This document shows positions 8,472-16,402 of a stretch of 64,000 nt of DNA, piece after piece. The DNA comes from CAZLRH01 sp964562015 (GTDB taxonomy: Bacteria > Verrucomicrobiota > Verrucomicrobiia > Opitutales > JABDGR01), in the NCBI GenBank assembly GCA_964562015.1, contig CAZLRH010000002.1, forward strand, positions 315,431 through 379,430, in the 5' to 3' direction. Within the stretch, counting starts at the first letter, position 1. Each line of letters begins with the position of its first letter. Under the pieces are notes generated by a model. That model made no database searches. It saw nothing but the letters and a program-made list of their open reading frames with translations, and was not told where the DNA came from. The position numbers were made by a program, and so were the translations under genes.

Positions 8472-9200
8472 TTATTTGCCGCCGCCTTCGAGAATGCCCT
8501 CCACGCGGGCGAGCGTTTTCATACTAAATAGTACTGCAAGCACCAGCCCGGCGGTGACGGCCAGCAGGATGGCTTCGCGAAATTTCTTGTCGAAATCCAC
8601 CCGGTCCTGCGAGGCCTGATCCAGGTCGGCGAAACGGTTTTTGGCGGCGATTTCCAGTTCGGCGACATAGGCATCGAGCTTGTCGTTGGGTTCGCGGTCG
8701 ATGCCGCGCACCTGCTGATCCACGTCCAACACGCTCGCAGGATCGCCGGGCCGGTAATTTTTCAGCGCGAGGCGGTAGGCATTGTCGAGGCGCGCGTGGC
8801 TGGCGAGGAAATCGTCAATGGGGGCGGTGCGTAATTTTTCTTCGGTCAATTCGATGCGGGCTTTTTCCAAAGTGGCGGTCAGCTGTTTTTCCTCGTCCTC
8901 GAAGGACGCCCAGTAACGCTGGTAATCGGCGGGATTGCCGCCGCGCAGGAGGACATTTTTCCATTCCTGCACCTGCTGCTTGAAATCAACTTGCGCGTGG
9001 CGCACGAGGTCAATCGCCTGGAGCAATTGCGCGGCGGCGTCGAGCGCGGCCTTCTGGCGCTGGTTGGCCTGATCCACCGCGAGGAGGCCCCAAACGGTGA
9101 TGGCCACAAGCAGGAGGCTCAACGCGCCCACGAGCCAGAGCAGGCGGGCCCGCAAGCAGACCAGCACATTTTGGCGGCGAATGGCGTCGGAGGCGGACAT
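8472..9200 (-). CDS. Orphan membrane sensor with four-helix-bundle periplasmic domain
   Basis: 242 residues. One membrane helix lies at about residues 17-42 (LLWLVGALSLLLVAITVWGLL) and a second at about 211-230, bracketing a charged, all-helical region of about 165 residues. This is the layout of the 4HB ligand-binding domain of chemoreceptors and sensor kinases. The second helix is followed by only about 13 residues (ARVEGILEGGGK), so there is no HAMP, methyl-accepting or kinase domain. It is either a truncated receptor or a free-standing sensor that works through partners. No chemotaxis gene is nearby. Identification is by architecture, not by a sequence motif. Confidence 0.6.
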   Translation of the reverse strand: MSASDAIRRQNVLVCLRARLLWLVGALSLLLVAITVWGLLAVDQANQRQKAALDAAAQLLQAIDLVRHAQVDFKQQVQEWKNVLLRGGNPADYQRYWASFEDEEKQLTATLEKARIELTEEKLRTAPIDDFLASHARLDNAYRLALKNYRPGDPASVLDVDQQVRGIDREPNDKLDAYVAELEIAAKNRFADLDQASQDRVDFDKKFREAILLAVTAGLVLAVLFSMKTLARVEGILEGGGK

Positions 9201-9208
9201 GGGAGGAA

Positions 9209-9290
9209 AGTGTTCTAGTGCTTAGTGTTCTAGTGCTTAGTTCTTAGTTCTTAGTTCTTAGTGCGTTGTACGTTGTACGTAGTTTTTAGT
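9209..9290. repeat. Low-complexity short tandem repeats
   Basis: The region upstream of the orphan sensor gene contains two copies of a 13-base unit (ttctagtgcttag), three copies of TTCTTAG-type heptamers and two copies of cgttgta in a row. It is AT-richer than its surroundings. It is probably replication-slippage sequence; a regulatory role cannot be excluded because it lies within 90 bases upstream of the sensor start codon. Confidence 0.7.
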
Positions 9291-9406
9291 TTTCGAGTGC
9301 GCGGGGTTCAAGCGCAGGGTGATGAAAAAATTGGCGAGTGCCGGTTACGCTTTCGGGCGCGACTTGCCGGCAGCCTGCAGCGGGCATTCATTTGCCATCC
9401 TCCCGC

Positions 9407-10195
9407 TCAAGCATCGGTCCGGCGGGAGATCCCGAGCTGGCGGCCGAGGTTTTTGGTGATTTGCCGCACGAGCAGAAAAAGGCACAGGGCCGCCACCACG
9501 CCGCAGGTGAAAAACGCGCCGAGCGCAGCCACTTCCAACAAAACTTTTTCCGGGCGCTGGATTAAAACCATAAAGGTCAGACCCATCGCGAGGGAAACCA
9601 CCTGGCCAATCCAGGCGGCCCACCAGAGGACGACGAGCTGGCTCCGCGGCACGTTATCCCAATCCGGCACCGTGCAGGCAGCCTGTGACAGCGTGCCCAG
9701 GACGACGTACGGTTTCCAAAAGCTGACGACCGGCAGAAAAAACCACCACACGGACATGGCTGCCGATTCTAGTGGCGCGACATTGCCGAAACGCCGCACC
9801 ACGCGGATGGCGCGCCACAACCAGAGGCAGAAAAACACCGCCACCGCCATAAAGGCCACGAGAAAGACGCCGCCGGTTACTTCGGCCGCGAGCATTTCCA
9901 CCACGCCATAAGCGCCGCCGACCCCCACGGGCGGCCCCTCGTCCATGCGCCACGGCACGTGGTCCTGCGGCAGCCGCACGAGCGTCACCCACGCAAAACC
10001 ACACGCGATCGCCGCAAGGACATAAAAACCCAGCAAAACCTGCAGTATCCGGGCCCGCCCGCGCAAACTGGACCAGGAGGTGGATTCGCGCCGGGGCTCC
10101 GCCGGAGCCTCCAGGTTCGACGAAAACGGCATGGCCGACAACATCGGCGCGACGCGCGGAGCCGCGGGCGGTTCGTTAGGCGGCGGGGTTTCCAT
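9407..10195 (-). CDS. DUF4328-type integral membrane protein
   Basis: 262 residues from the ATG at 10193-10195 (METPPPNEPP...). An earlier in-frame start at 10297 would add an unlikely Arg-rich leader. A Pro/Ala-rich cytoplasmic head of about 45 residues is followed by about five hydrophobic helices, including LQVLLGFYVLAAIACGFAWV, FLVAFMAVAVFFCLWLWRAI and FFTCGVVAALCLFLLVRQI. The pattern, including a WFFLPVVSFWKPY-like loop between helices three and four, matches DUF4328 membrane proteins. Function is unknown for the family. The gene lies between the sensor and the transsulfuration-type enzyme on the same strand. Confidence 0.7.
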   Translation of the reverse strand: METPPPNEPPAAPRVAPMLSAMPFSSNLEAPAEPRRESTSWSSLRGRARILQVLLGFYVLAAIACGFAWVTLVRLPQDHVPWRMDEGPPVGVGGAYGVVEMLAAEVTGGVFLVAFMAVAVFFCLWLWRAIRVVRRFGNVAPLESAAMSVWWFFLPVVSFWKPYVVLGTLSQAACTVPDWDNVPRSQLVVLWWAAWIGQVVSLAMGLTFMVLIQRPEKVLLEVAALGAFFTCGVVAALCLFLLVRQITKNLGRQLGISRRTDA

Positions 10196-10256
10196 AACCG
10201 GAGAGACGAGGACCGGCAGTCGCGGGGAAATCTCCCGCCCGGCTCCGGGCCCTGTC

Positions 10257-11756
10257 TTAACGAAGGGCCTCCGCGAATGCAGCTTCAATCTGCGCATAAG
10301 GTTCGCTTCCCACCGAAACGCGAACCAACGCGGGATCCAAGCCCAAAGCCTGCAATTGGGCCCGCCCCGGTGCAGAGTTCACCAGATCGTAATGCGCCAG
10401 ATACATGAATGGACAAATCAGCGTGAAATTCGTGCCGAAGCTCGGCCCCTTGACCACCTTGATGCGGTCGTAAAAATGCGCGAGGTCGCCCTTCAGCACA
10501 AAACTAAAGACACTGCCGCAGGCGCCAGGCCAGCGGGCCAGATGCGCGAAATTCTGGCGCGAGCAGTCCGCGCCGGTCCAATGGACGGTTTCCACGGCGG
10601 GATGCGCGGCGAGAAACTTCGCGAGGCGCGCGGCGTTGGCGGCGGCCTTTTCGACGAGGGGCGCGTAACCGTCGATTTGCGCGGCCAGGCGCGCCAAGTC
10701 GCGCGGATACATCGGCGGGAGCGTGGCGGAGACGGTGGCCTGAAGTTTGCGCGTCCATGGGGAAGCGGGATTGAAGACCACCGCGCCGGCCATCACATCG
10801 CCCTGGTTGCCGGCGAATTTGGTCAGGCTATTGACCACGACATCGGCGTGCGGCACGACGTTGACCACGCGCGGGCTGGCGAGGGTCGGATCCACGATGA
10901 GCACCACGCCGTGTTTCGCGCATAATTGATGCAGCGCGGGCAAATCGCCGGCGTGGAGAAGCGGGTTCGTGGGAAATTCCGCGACCACGCCCGCGAGTTT
11001 CGCGCCGTGCTTGGCAAAAAACTTTTCGAGTCCGGTCGCATCAAAAACATCGGGCCAGAAATGAAAAGTTTCATCCGGGCTGAGAAATTTTTTCAGAATC
11101 TCGGTGGTGTCCACATATTGCCAGCCGAGCTGGAGCCACTGCTTGCGGCCGAGGGGCGATTGCGCGGCGCGCACGGCATTGAAGACCGCGTAAAATGCGC
11201 CCATGCCCGAGCCCGTGAGCAAAATCGACGCGGGATCTTTTAGGCCAAAAGCCTCGGTGAGATTCCGGCGAACCGTCGCACCGGCGACGCCAGTGAAAGT
11301 AGTTTCAGCAAAAGACGACGAAAGCTTTCCCGCTGCGACGAGCGTATCTTCCGCCTGGCGCGAGGTAATGGAGGCACCCGTGTGTTGCAGAAAAGCCTTG
11401 GCCCGGCCTTTGGCGTCGTCCGTCACCGAAACATCCACGGCCCAGCAGCCGCGCCAAGTTTGCGGGCGTCCGGCCCCTTCGCCCACAAAACGCGCCAAAT
11501 CCTGCGCCTGCGTTTCGGTGCCGACGAGACGGACTTCGCGTGCCTCCAAATTCAACTCGGCCCGCGCCACTTCCTGCGCCCGGGCGACCAAGGGATTCGT
11601 CAAAAACCGGGGATATCCGACTTTCATCGCAGAAACCACCTCCGGGCGTCGCTCTTCGTAGCCAATCACGTCGCTGAGCCGCGGCAGACTGCAAAGCACC
11701 GCGTGCGGCGAATCGGGCACGGGCTGGCCCAACGGAATCTCCTTAAAGTGGGTCAT
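10257..11756 (-). CDS. PLP-dependent Cys/Met-metabolism enzyme, long cystathionine gamma-synthase-like form
   Basis: 499 residues from the ATG at 11754-11756 (MTHFKEIPLGQ). The C-terminal 380 residues are a Cys/Met-metabolism PLP enzyme: SGMGAFYAVFNAVRA near the cofactor phosphate site, the Asp of VLIVDPTLASP, and the Schiff-base lysine in NSLTKFAGNQGD (about residue 312). The likely reaction is condensation of an activated homoserine with cysteine to give cystathionine in methionine synthesis. Ordinary bacterial MetB is about 385 residues. Here an extra N-terminal domain of about 110 residues carries SPHAVLCSLPRLSDVIGYEERRPEV and GYPRF, which resembles, from memory, the fungal-type long enzyme (Str2-like). 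The exact substrate is unproven. It is separated from the PEP-CTERM array by about 150 bases. Confidence 0.8.
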   Translation of the reverse strand: MTHFKEIPLGQPVPDSPHAVLCSLPRLSDVIGYEERRPEVVSAMKVGYPRFLTNPLVARAQEVARAELNLEAREVRLVGTETQAQDLARFVGEGAGRPQTWRGCWAVDVSVTDDAKGRAKAFLQHTGASITSRQAEDTLVAAGKLSSSFAETTFTGVAGATVRRNLTEAFGLKDPASILLTGSGMGAFYAVFNAVRAAQSPLGRKQWLQLGWQYVDTTEILKKFLSPDETFHFWPDVFDATGLEKFFAKHGAKLAGVVAEFPTNPLLHAGDLPALHQLCAKHGVVLIVDPTLASPRVVNVVPHADVVVNSLTKFAGNQGDVMAGAVVFNPASPWTRKLQATVSATLPPMYPRDLARLAAQIDGYAPLVEKAAANAARLAKFLAAHPAVETVHWTGADCSRQNFAHLARWPGACGSVFSFVLKGDLAHFYDRIKVVKGPSFGTNFTLICPFMYLAHYDLVNSAPGRAQLQALGLDPALVRVSVGSEPYAQIEAAFAEALR

Positions 11757-11905
11757 GGCGCGCAATATAACCGGCGAGCCGGACACTGAGGCAGAGTTTT
11801 GGCAAAAAGTCAGCAAAAGATGGCGGGCCAGACGGCCAGGCATAGGTCGAAAGCCAAACGGCATCGCGCAAGCACGACGCCGTTGCGTCGGGTGCCTTTC
11901 TCTAT

Positions 11906-12547
11906 TTATACAGCTATGGCTCGCCGCTTGAAGGCCGCGACGCCGGCGGTGCCGAGGGCGAGCAGGCCAAGGCCGGCCGCGGATTGCGCAGGCTCAGGGA
12001 CAGCAACGGTGGCCCCGGCGGGAATGGCGGTGTTGGCCGTGCTTTCGTAGGCCCAGTCGTTAAAGGTCAAGGAGTTGTCGCCCAGCGTGATGTTCGCCCA
12101 GCCGTAATGCTGTTGGCCGGTAATTAAAAACTTGAAACCCACATATTCGGTCCCAAGGTGCAGGCCGCCATAGGCCGCACGATTTAGCGTAAAAAGGGCA
12201 TGCGTGCTATTTTGAAAACCGCCCCCCGGACCAATGGCGAAATTGACGGGCAACGAGGTTAGTTGAAGATCGTTGGTGCCTCCCACCCAAGCATTGGCGG
12301 CGTTGCTGACCGGTTGGCGTACCGCCGAAATGTAATGGGCGCCGATAGAAGCATCATTGTAAAACCGAAAATCGGTCGCGCCCCCGCCATCAATGTCCCA
12401 ACTAACAGGGGTGAACGGCGTGTTGACGTTGAATGAGGCGGTGACGTGGATGATCGCCGCCGGGAGGGCCGGACTGGCAGTGGCGGCGACCGCCGCGGCG
12501 GCATAGCGCGGCAGACGGAGGGAGCGGTTCGGGCGGCGAGTTTTCAT
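11906..12547 (-). CDS. PEP-CTERM secreted protein, array copy 1
   Basis: 213 residues; first member (by coordinate) of five tandem paralogues on the minus strand. N-terminal MKTRRPNRSLRLPRYAAAAV with an Ala-rich hydrophobic stretch ending SPALPAA is a secretion signal. The mature part has the array-wide strand motifs SWDIDGGGATDFRFYN and GTEYVGFKFLITGQ, HYGWANITLG, NDWAYES. The tail is a PEP-CTERM sorting signal: VPEP at residue 183, a Gly/Leu/Ala membrane helix, then FKRRAIAV. Proteins with this tail are expected to be exported, recognised at the inner membrane by an exosortase-type enzyme and released to the surface or matrix. No exosortase gene lies in the window. The ligand or structural role is unknown. 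Confidence 0.88.
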   Translation of the reverse strand: MKTRRPNRSLRLPRYAAAAVAATASPALPAAIIHVTASFNVNTPFTPVSWDIDGGGATDFRFYNDASIGAHYISAVRQPVSNAANAWVGGTNDLQLTSLPVNFAIGPGGGFQNSTHALFTLNRAAYGGLHLGTEYVGFKFLITGQQHYGWANITLGDNSLTFNDWAYESTANTAIPAGATVAVPEPAQSAAGLGLLALGTAGVAAFKRRAIAV

Positions 12548-12681
12548 GCGAACGGAACAGCGGTGAGCAAAGCAGGCGGCAGTGGCTGTCGCCTGATAGG
12601 CTTGTATTTGCTCACTGACGGACCGTCAAAGCCTTTTAACGCGAATAAGCTGAGACTCCACCACCCGCCCACGCGTCTACC

Positions 12682-13380
12682 TTAAACCGCTTTAGCCTTC
12701 GCCCGCCGCTTGAAGGCCGCGACACCGGCGGCGCCGAGGGCGAGCAGACCGAGACCGGCGGCGGATTGCGCAGGCTCGGGGACGACGGCGCCCGCCGCGA
12801 TGGGGGTATCGGCGGTACTTTCGTAGGCCCAGTCATTGAAGGTTAAACCACTGCCGCCCAAAGTGATGTTGGCCCACCCATAATGCGTCTGACCCGTAAG
12901 CTGGAACTTAAAACCAACGTACTCGGCGCCAGAGTGCAGACCACCTTGGGGCGCGCCGTTTGAGCTAAAGGCGACCTGCGCACTGGCTTGAAATGGACCC
13001 GCCGCGCCAATGGTGAAATTGCCGGGCACCGCGCGGAGGTGAAAACTGGCGCTGGCGTTGCCCCGCACCCAGGCGTTGCCGGCATTGCCACGAAAAGCAA
13101 GAAGGGATCGAGAGGACGCCGAAGAATAATTGTTGAAGAACTGAAAATCGTCGGTCCCGCCGCCATCAATATCCCAAGCGTGGGCGGAGCCGTGCGTGTT
13201 GACATTGAACGGGGCGGTGATGTGGATGATGGCCGCCGGCAGGGCCGGACCGGCAGACGCAGCGACGGCCGCGGCAGCGTAGCGCGGCAGGCGGCGAGAG
13301 AAACGGGAGCGGGAAGCGAAGGAGGCGGAGGGAGTTTTGATAGTGTGCGAAAGGTAGGGAAACCGTGAACTGGGCAGCAT
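12682..13380 (-). CDS. PEP-CTERM secreted protein, array copy 2
   Basis: 232 residues, same family as its neighbours: SRRLPRYAAAAVAASAGPALPAA export signal, WDIDGGGTDDFQFFN, EYVGFKFQLTGQTHYGWAN, LTFNDWAYESTADTP, then VVPEP, a hydrophobic helix and FKRRAKAKAV. It is longer than the others at the N terminus. Its sequence aligns with the sister proteins from IKTPSASFASRSRF onward, where the sister genes have MKT; here the equivalent codon is ATC, so translation probably begins at the upstream ATG (13378-13380), adding MLPSSRFPYLSHT. The copy is otherwise intact. Confidence 0.85.
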   Translation of the reverse strand: MLPSSRFPYLSHTIKTPSASFASRSRFSRRLPRYAAAAVAASAGPALPAAIIHITAPFNVNTHGSAHAWDIDGGGTDDFQFFNNYSSASSRSLLAFRGNAGNAWVRGNASASFHLRAVPGNFTIGAAGPFQASAQVAFSSNGAPQGGLHSGAEYVGFKFQLTGQTHYGWANITLGGSGLTFNDWAYESTADTPIAAGAVVPEPAQSAAGLGLLALGAAGVAAFKRRAKAKAV

Positions 13381-13890
13381 TGTTCATGCCGTCAGGGCAT
13401 TTTTATCCATCGATGGAGGGATTGTCAAAGCCCATTTGGTCTGGGTGCTGACTCACTTTAAAAAAGTGGAACGCGCGCTCCGCGCGCGTTTACCCAGGAA
13501 GTGAAAGCGTGCGCGGAACGCCCGCTCGACCCAAACTGAGGCAGCACTTTGGCCTGACCCAAGGAAGCCGGTGCCGCACGGAGCGTTGGGCCGGATTTCG
13601 ACCTCTCAATTCAACCACGGATAACACGGAGGTTAGAGATAAATATTGCCAAAGTCACCGACCTGCAGCGGAGCAAATCCGTGGGAATTTCCTCATTTGA
13701 AACGGCGCGCTGAGGGCAGCGTGCCCTACCTTAGACGTCTTTCAGAGGTGACCTCATTCAGGGGTAGGGCGGGCTGCCCTCAGCCCGCCGTCTTGTTTCG
13801 GGTGAAATCGCCGTATTGTTTCTGGTGAAATTAGGACACTCCCAAATCCGTGCAATCCGTGTCATCCGTGGTTGAATTTTAAAACGAATC
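13381..13890. repeat. 510-base gene-free spacer with nested inverted repeats
   Basis: I see no convincing gene. A G/C hairpin lies at 13470-13490 (AACGCGCGC / GCGCGCGTT). Outer arms at about 13613-13640 (accacggataacacgg) and 13848-13873 (ccgtgtcatccgtggtt) form an inverted repeat of the CACGGATNACACGG family. Nested inside is a second, unrelated inverted repeat at about 13702-13729 and 13765-13793 (CGGCGCGCTGAGGGCAG / CTGCCCTCAGCCCGCCG). The second family recurs upstream of rpsB at 16561-16632 and the first at 36732-36802. Confidence 0.75.
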
Positions 13891-14565
13891 CTACACGGCA
13901 TTGAGGTTGGCCTTGGCGCGCCGCTTGAAGGCCGCGACGCCGGCGGCGCCGAAGGCGAGGAGGCCGAGGCCGGTGGCAGATTGCGCAGGCTCGGGGACGG
14001 CACTCGCCGCGATGGCGGTGTTGGGCGAACTCTCGTAGGCCCAGTCGTTGACGGTCAAGGATCGGCGGCCCAAAGTGATGTTGGCCCAGCCATAATGCGT
14101 CTGGCCCGTAAGCAGGAACTTGAAACCGACAAAATAGGTGCCAGGACCCGAGCCGACGTATTCGCCGCCATTTCGGGTAAATCGGACATTTGTATAGCTT
14201 TGAAAAACGGCTGCGGGGCCGATGTTGAAATTGGCGGGCAAAGCCCTTAAGCGACCGTTGCTGCTGAGGGCGTTTCTCACCCAGGCGTTGCCGGTGTTGC
14301 TCGCCGTCAACCGCCGAGCATAAATGGATCTAAAACCTGTATAAACGGACCCAATTGTCCCGCCGGACTTGAAGTTGTAGAAAGTGAAATCGCTCACACC
14401 CCCGCCATCAATGTCCCAGTTTACCGACGTGTTCGGGGTGTTGACATTAAATGACGTGGTAACGTGGATGATCGCCGCCGGGAGGGCCGGACTGGCAGTG
14501 GCTGCAACGGCCGCGGCGGCATAGCGCGGCAGGCGGAGGGAGCGGTTCGTGCGGCGAGTTTTCAT
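13891..14565 (-). CDS. PEP-CTERM secreted protein, array copy 3
   Basis: 224 residues. It has the same layout as the other copies: MKTRRTNRSLRLPRYAAAAV export signal, WDIDGGGVSDFTFYN, a YFVGFKFLLTGQTHYGWAN block, VNDWAYESSPNT and a VPEP / Leu-Gly-rich helix / FKRRAKANLNAV tail. An insertion of about 11 residues after the DFTFYN motif and a SGPGTY insertion near the EYVG block distinguish it. Its 5' end, WDIDGGG region and upstream 220 bases are nearly identical to those of copy 4, so copies 3 and 4 are the most recent pair. Confidence 0.88.
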   Translation of the reverse strand: MKTRRTNRSLRLPRYAAAAVAATASPALPAAIIHVTTSFNVNTPNTSVNWDIDGGGVSDFTFYNFKSGGTIGSVYTGFRSIYARRLTASNTGNAWVRNALSSNGRLRALPANFNIGPAAVFQSYTNVRFTRNGGEYVGSGPGTYFVGFKFLLTGQTHYGWANITLGRRSLTVNDWAYESSPNTAIAASAVPEPAQSATGLGLLAFGAAGVAAFKRRAKANLNAV

Positions 14566-14837
14566 GCGAACAGAACGGCGGGCGGCAGTTATTGTCGCCC
14601 GGTGGGTTTGTAGCTGCCTATCCTGGGAACGTCAAAATTAATTGACGTTACGAAAAAACGTTAGCTGCGCGAGGACTGAAAACCCCGTCCTTTCCGCTTT
14701 TTCAAGGAGGGAGCGCAGAAGGGGGAACCTTTGCGCGGGCTAAAGCGCCGCACTACGAGGACAACGGCTTCGTTTCAAAGCGGAAAGCGCCTGCCTCCTG
14801 CAAGCCAAGCTCTTTTGCGGCGCTCAGAAAACCGAGT
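14566..14837. repeat. Intergenic block duplicated between array copies 3 and 4
   Basis: About 220 bases upstream of copy 3 (14566-14790) are almost the same as 15480-15705 upstream of copy 4. Shared landmarks are cggcagttattgtcgccc, gtcaaaattaattgacgtta and caaggagggagcgcagaag, followed by the single-arm repeat aaagcgccgcactacgagg. The segment AATTAATTGACGTTACGAA around a TTGACGT core may contain the promoter for copy 3, but I cannot place -35 and -10 boxes with confidence. Confidence 0.75.
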
Positions 14838-15479
14838 CTAAGCCACTTTGGCCTTCGCGCGGCGCTTGAAAGTCGCGACGCCGGCGGCGCCGAGGGCGAG
14901 CAGGCCGAGGCCGGCCGCCGATTGCGCAGGCTCGGGGACGGCACTCGCCGCGATGGCAGTGTTGGGCGAGCTCTCGTAGGCCCAGTCGTTGACGGTCAAG
15001 TTCTGGTCGCCTAGCGTGATGTTCGCCCAACCATAGTGCGTCTGGCCAGTGATCAGAAACTTGAAGCCTACATACTCCGTCCCAAAGTGCAGGCCTCCCT
15101 GGCTCGGAACGGCGTGACTAACAGTAAAGAGGGCAGCCGATGCGTGTTGAAAAACGCCCCCCGGACCAATGGTAAAATTAGCCGGCACCGCCCTCAGGTT
15201 GGAGCCGAAGCTCCCAGTGAATTGCACCCAGGCGTTGCCGCCATTGCTAACCGGCACCCGCAGCGCATAAATACGCGCAGCCGAGCCGTTGTAGAAAGTG
15301 AAATCGCTCACGCCTCCGCCATCGATGTCCCAGTTCACCGACGTGTTCGGGGTGTTGACATTAAACGGCGTGGTGACGTGGATGACGACCGCCGGGAGGG
15401 CCGGGCTGGCGGAAGCGGCGACGGCCGCGGCGGCATAGCGCGGCAGGCGGAGGGAGCGGTTCGTGCGGCGGTTTTTCAT
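14838..15479 (-). CDS. PEP-CTERM secreted protein, array copy 4
   Basis: 213 residues. MKNRRTNRSLRLPRYAAAAV starts the export signal. The mature domain has VNTPNTSVNWDIDGGGVSDF, GGLHFGTEYVGFKFLITGQ, HYGWANITLG and VNDWAYESSPNT. The C terminus has VPEP at about 184, the hydrophobic helix and FKRRAKAKVA. The conserved region between the strand motifs diverges (SAARIYALRVPVSN in place of the copy-3 insertion), so the tandem copies vary mainly in one internal segment between conserved ends. Confidence 0.88.
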   Translation of the reverse strand: MKNRRTNRSLRLPRYAAAAVAASASPALPAVVIHVTTPFNVNTPNTSVNWDIDGGGVSDFTFYNGSAARIYALRVPVSNGGNAWVQFTGSFGSNLRAVPANFTIGPGGVFQHASAALFTVSHAVPSQGGLHFGTEYVGFKFLITGQTHYGWANITLGDQNLTVNDWAYESSPNTAIAASAVPEPAQSAAGLGLLALGAAGVATFKRRAKAKVA

Positions 15480-15760
15480 GCGAACAGAACAGCGGTGAGC
15501 GAAGCGGGCGGCAGTTATTGTCGCCCGATGGGTTTGTAGCTGCCTATCCTGGGGACGTCAAAATTAATTGACGTTACGAAATAACGTTAGCTGCGTGAGG
15601 GCTGATAAGCCCGTCCTTTACGCTTTTGCAAGGAGGGAGCGCAGAAGGGGGAACCTTCGCGCTGGCCAAAGCGCCGCACTACGAGGACAACGGCTTCGTT
15701 TCAAATCAGTCAGCGCCCACTTCCTTCGAGGTACTTTTTGCGGCGCTCAAAAAACCGGAT
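15480..15760. repeat. Second copy of the duplicated intergenic block
   Basis: 15480-15705 repeats the spacer upstream of copy 3 with scattered single-base differences (for example aaaaaacg against aaataacg after the TTGACGTTACG landmark). It again ends in the aaagcgccgcactacgagg single-arm repeat and caacggcttcgtttcaaa. No gene is visible in it. Confidence 0.75.
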
Positions 15761-16402
15761 TTAAGCCGCCTTCGCCCGCCGCTTGAAGGCCGCGACGCCG
15801 GCGGCGCCGAGCGCGAGCAGGCCGAGGCCGGCGGCCGATTGCGCGGGCTCGGGGACCACCGCGCCCGCTGCGATGGGGGTATTGGCGGTGCTTTGGTAGG
15901 CCCAGTCGTTGAAAACCAAACTCCGGCTGCCCAAGGTGATGTTGGCCCAGCCATAATGCGTCTGGCCGGTGAGTTGAAACTTGAAGCCCACATACTCCGT
16001 CCCAAAGTGCAGGCCGCCCTGAGCGGCGGAATTAGCGGTAAAATTGACCGCACCAGAGTTAAAAGGCACCCCGGTGCCGATGGTAAAATTGGCGGGCACC
16101 GCGCGGAGGCGAAAACTGGTGCTGTTTTTCACCCAGGCGTTGCCGGCGTTGCTAGGAGCCGCATCCAATTTTTTGAAAGTAACACTAGCATAGTTGCTGA
16201 AATTAAAATCATTCACCCCGCCGCCATCAATGTCCCAGTGGTGGGTCGAGTTTGGGGTATTGACATTGAAGGAACTGGTGACGTGGATGATGGCCGCCGG
16301 CAGGGCGGGACTGGCGGAGGCGGCGACGGCCGCCGCGGCATAATGCGGCAGGCGGCGGGAGAAATGGGCGCGGACGGAAGGAGAAGGGCGGCGGGTTTTC
16401 AT
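15761..16402 (-). CDS. PEP-CTERM secreted protein, array copy 5
   Basis: 213 residues; promoter-proximal copy of the array if it is read as one unit. MKTRRPSPSVRAHFSRRLPHY precedes the Ala-rich export helix. The mature part has HHWDIDGGGVNDFNFSN, GGLHFGTEYVGFKFQLTGQ, HYGWANITLG, FNDWAYQSTANTP, then VVPEP at about 184 and a tail ending FKRRAKAA. Copies 2 and 5 share FSRRLP and the QLTGQ variant, while copies 1, 3 and 4 share RSLRLPRY and mostly the LITGQ or LLTGQ variant, suggesting two subgroups. Confidence 0.88.
   Translation of the reverse strand: MKTRRPSPSVRAHFSRRLPHYAAAAVAASASPALPAAIIHVTSSFNVNTPNSTHHWDIDGGGVNDFNFSNYASVTFKKLDAAPSNAGNAWVKNSTSFRLRAVPANFTIGTGVPFNSGAVNFTANSAAQGGLHFGTEYVGFKFQLTGQTHYGWANITLGSRSLVFNDWAYQSTANTPIAAGAVVPEPAQSAAGLGLLALGAAGVAAFKRRAKAA

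Noticed and set aside
11757..11905. SAM-type riboswitch upstream of the cystathionine-gamma-synthase-like gene
   Set aside because: I looked for SAM-I, SAM-II and SAH consensus blocks on the minus strand and found none convincing.
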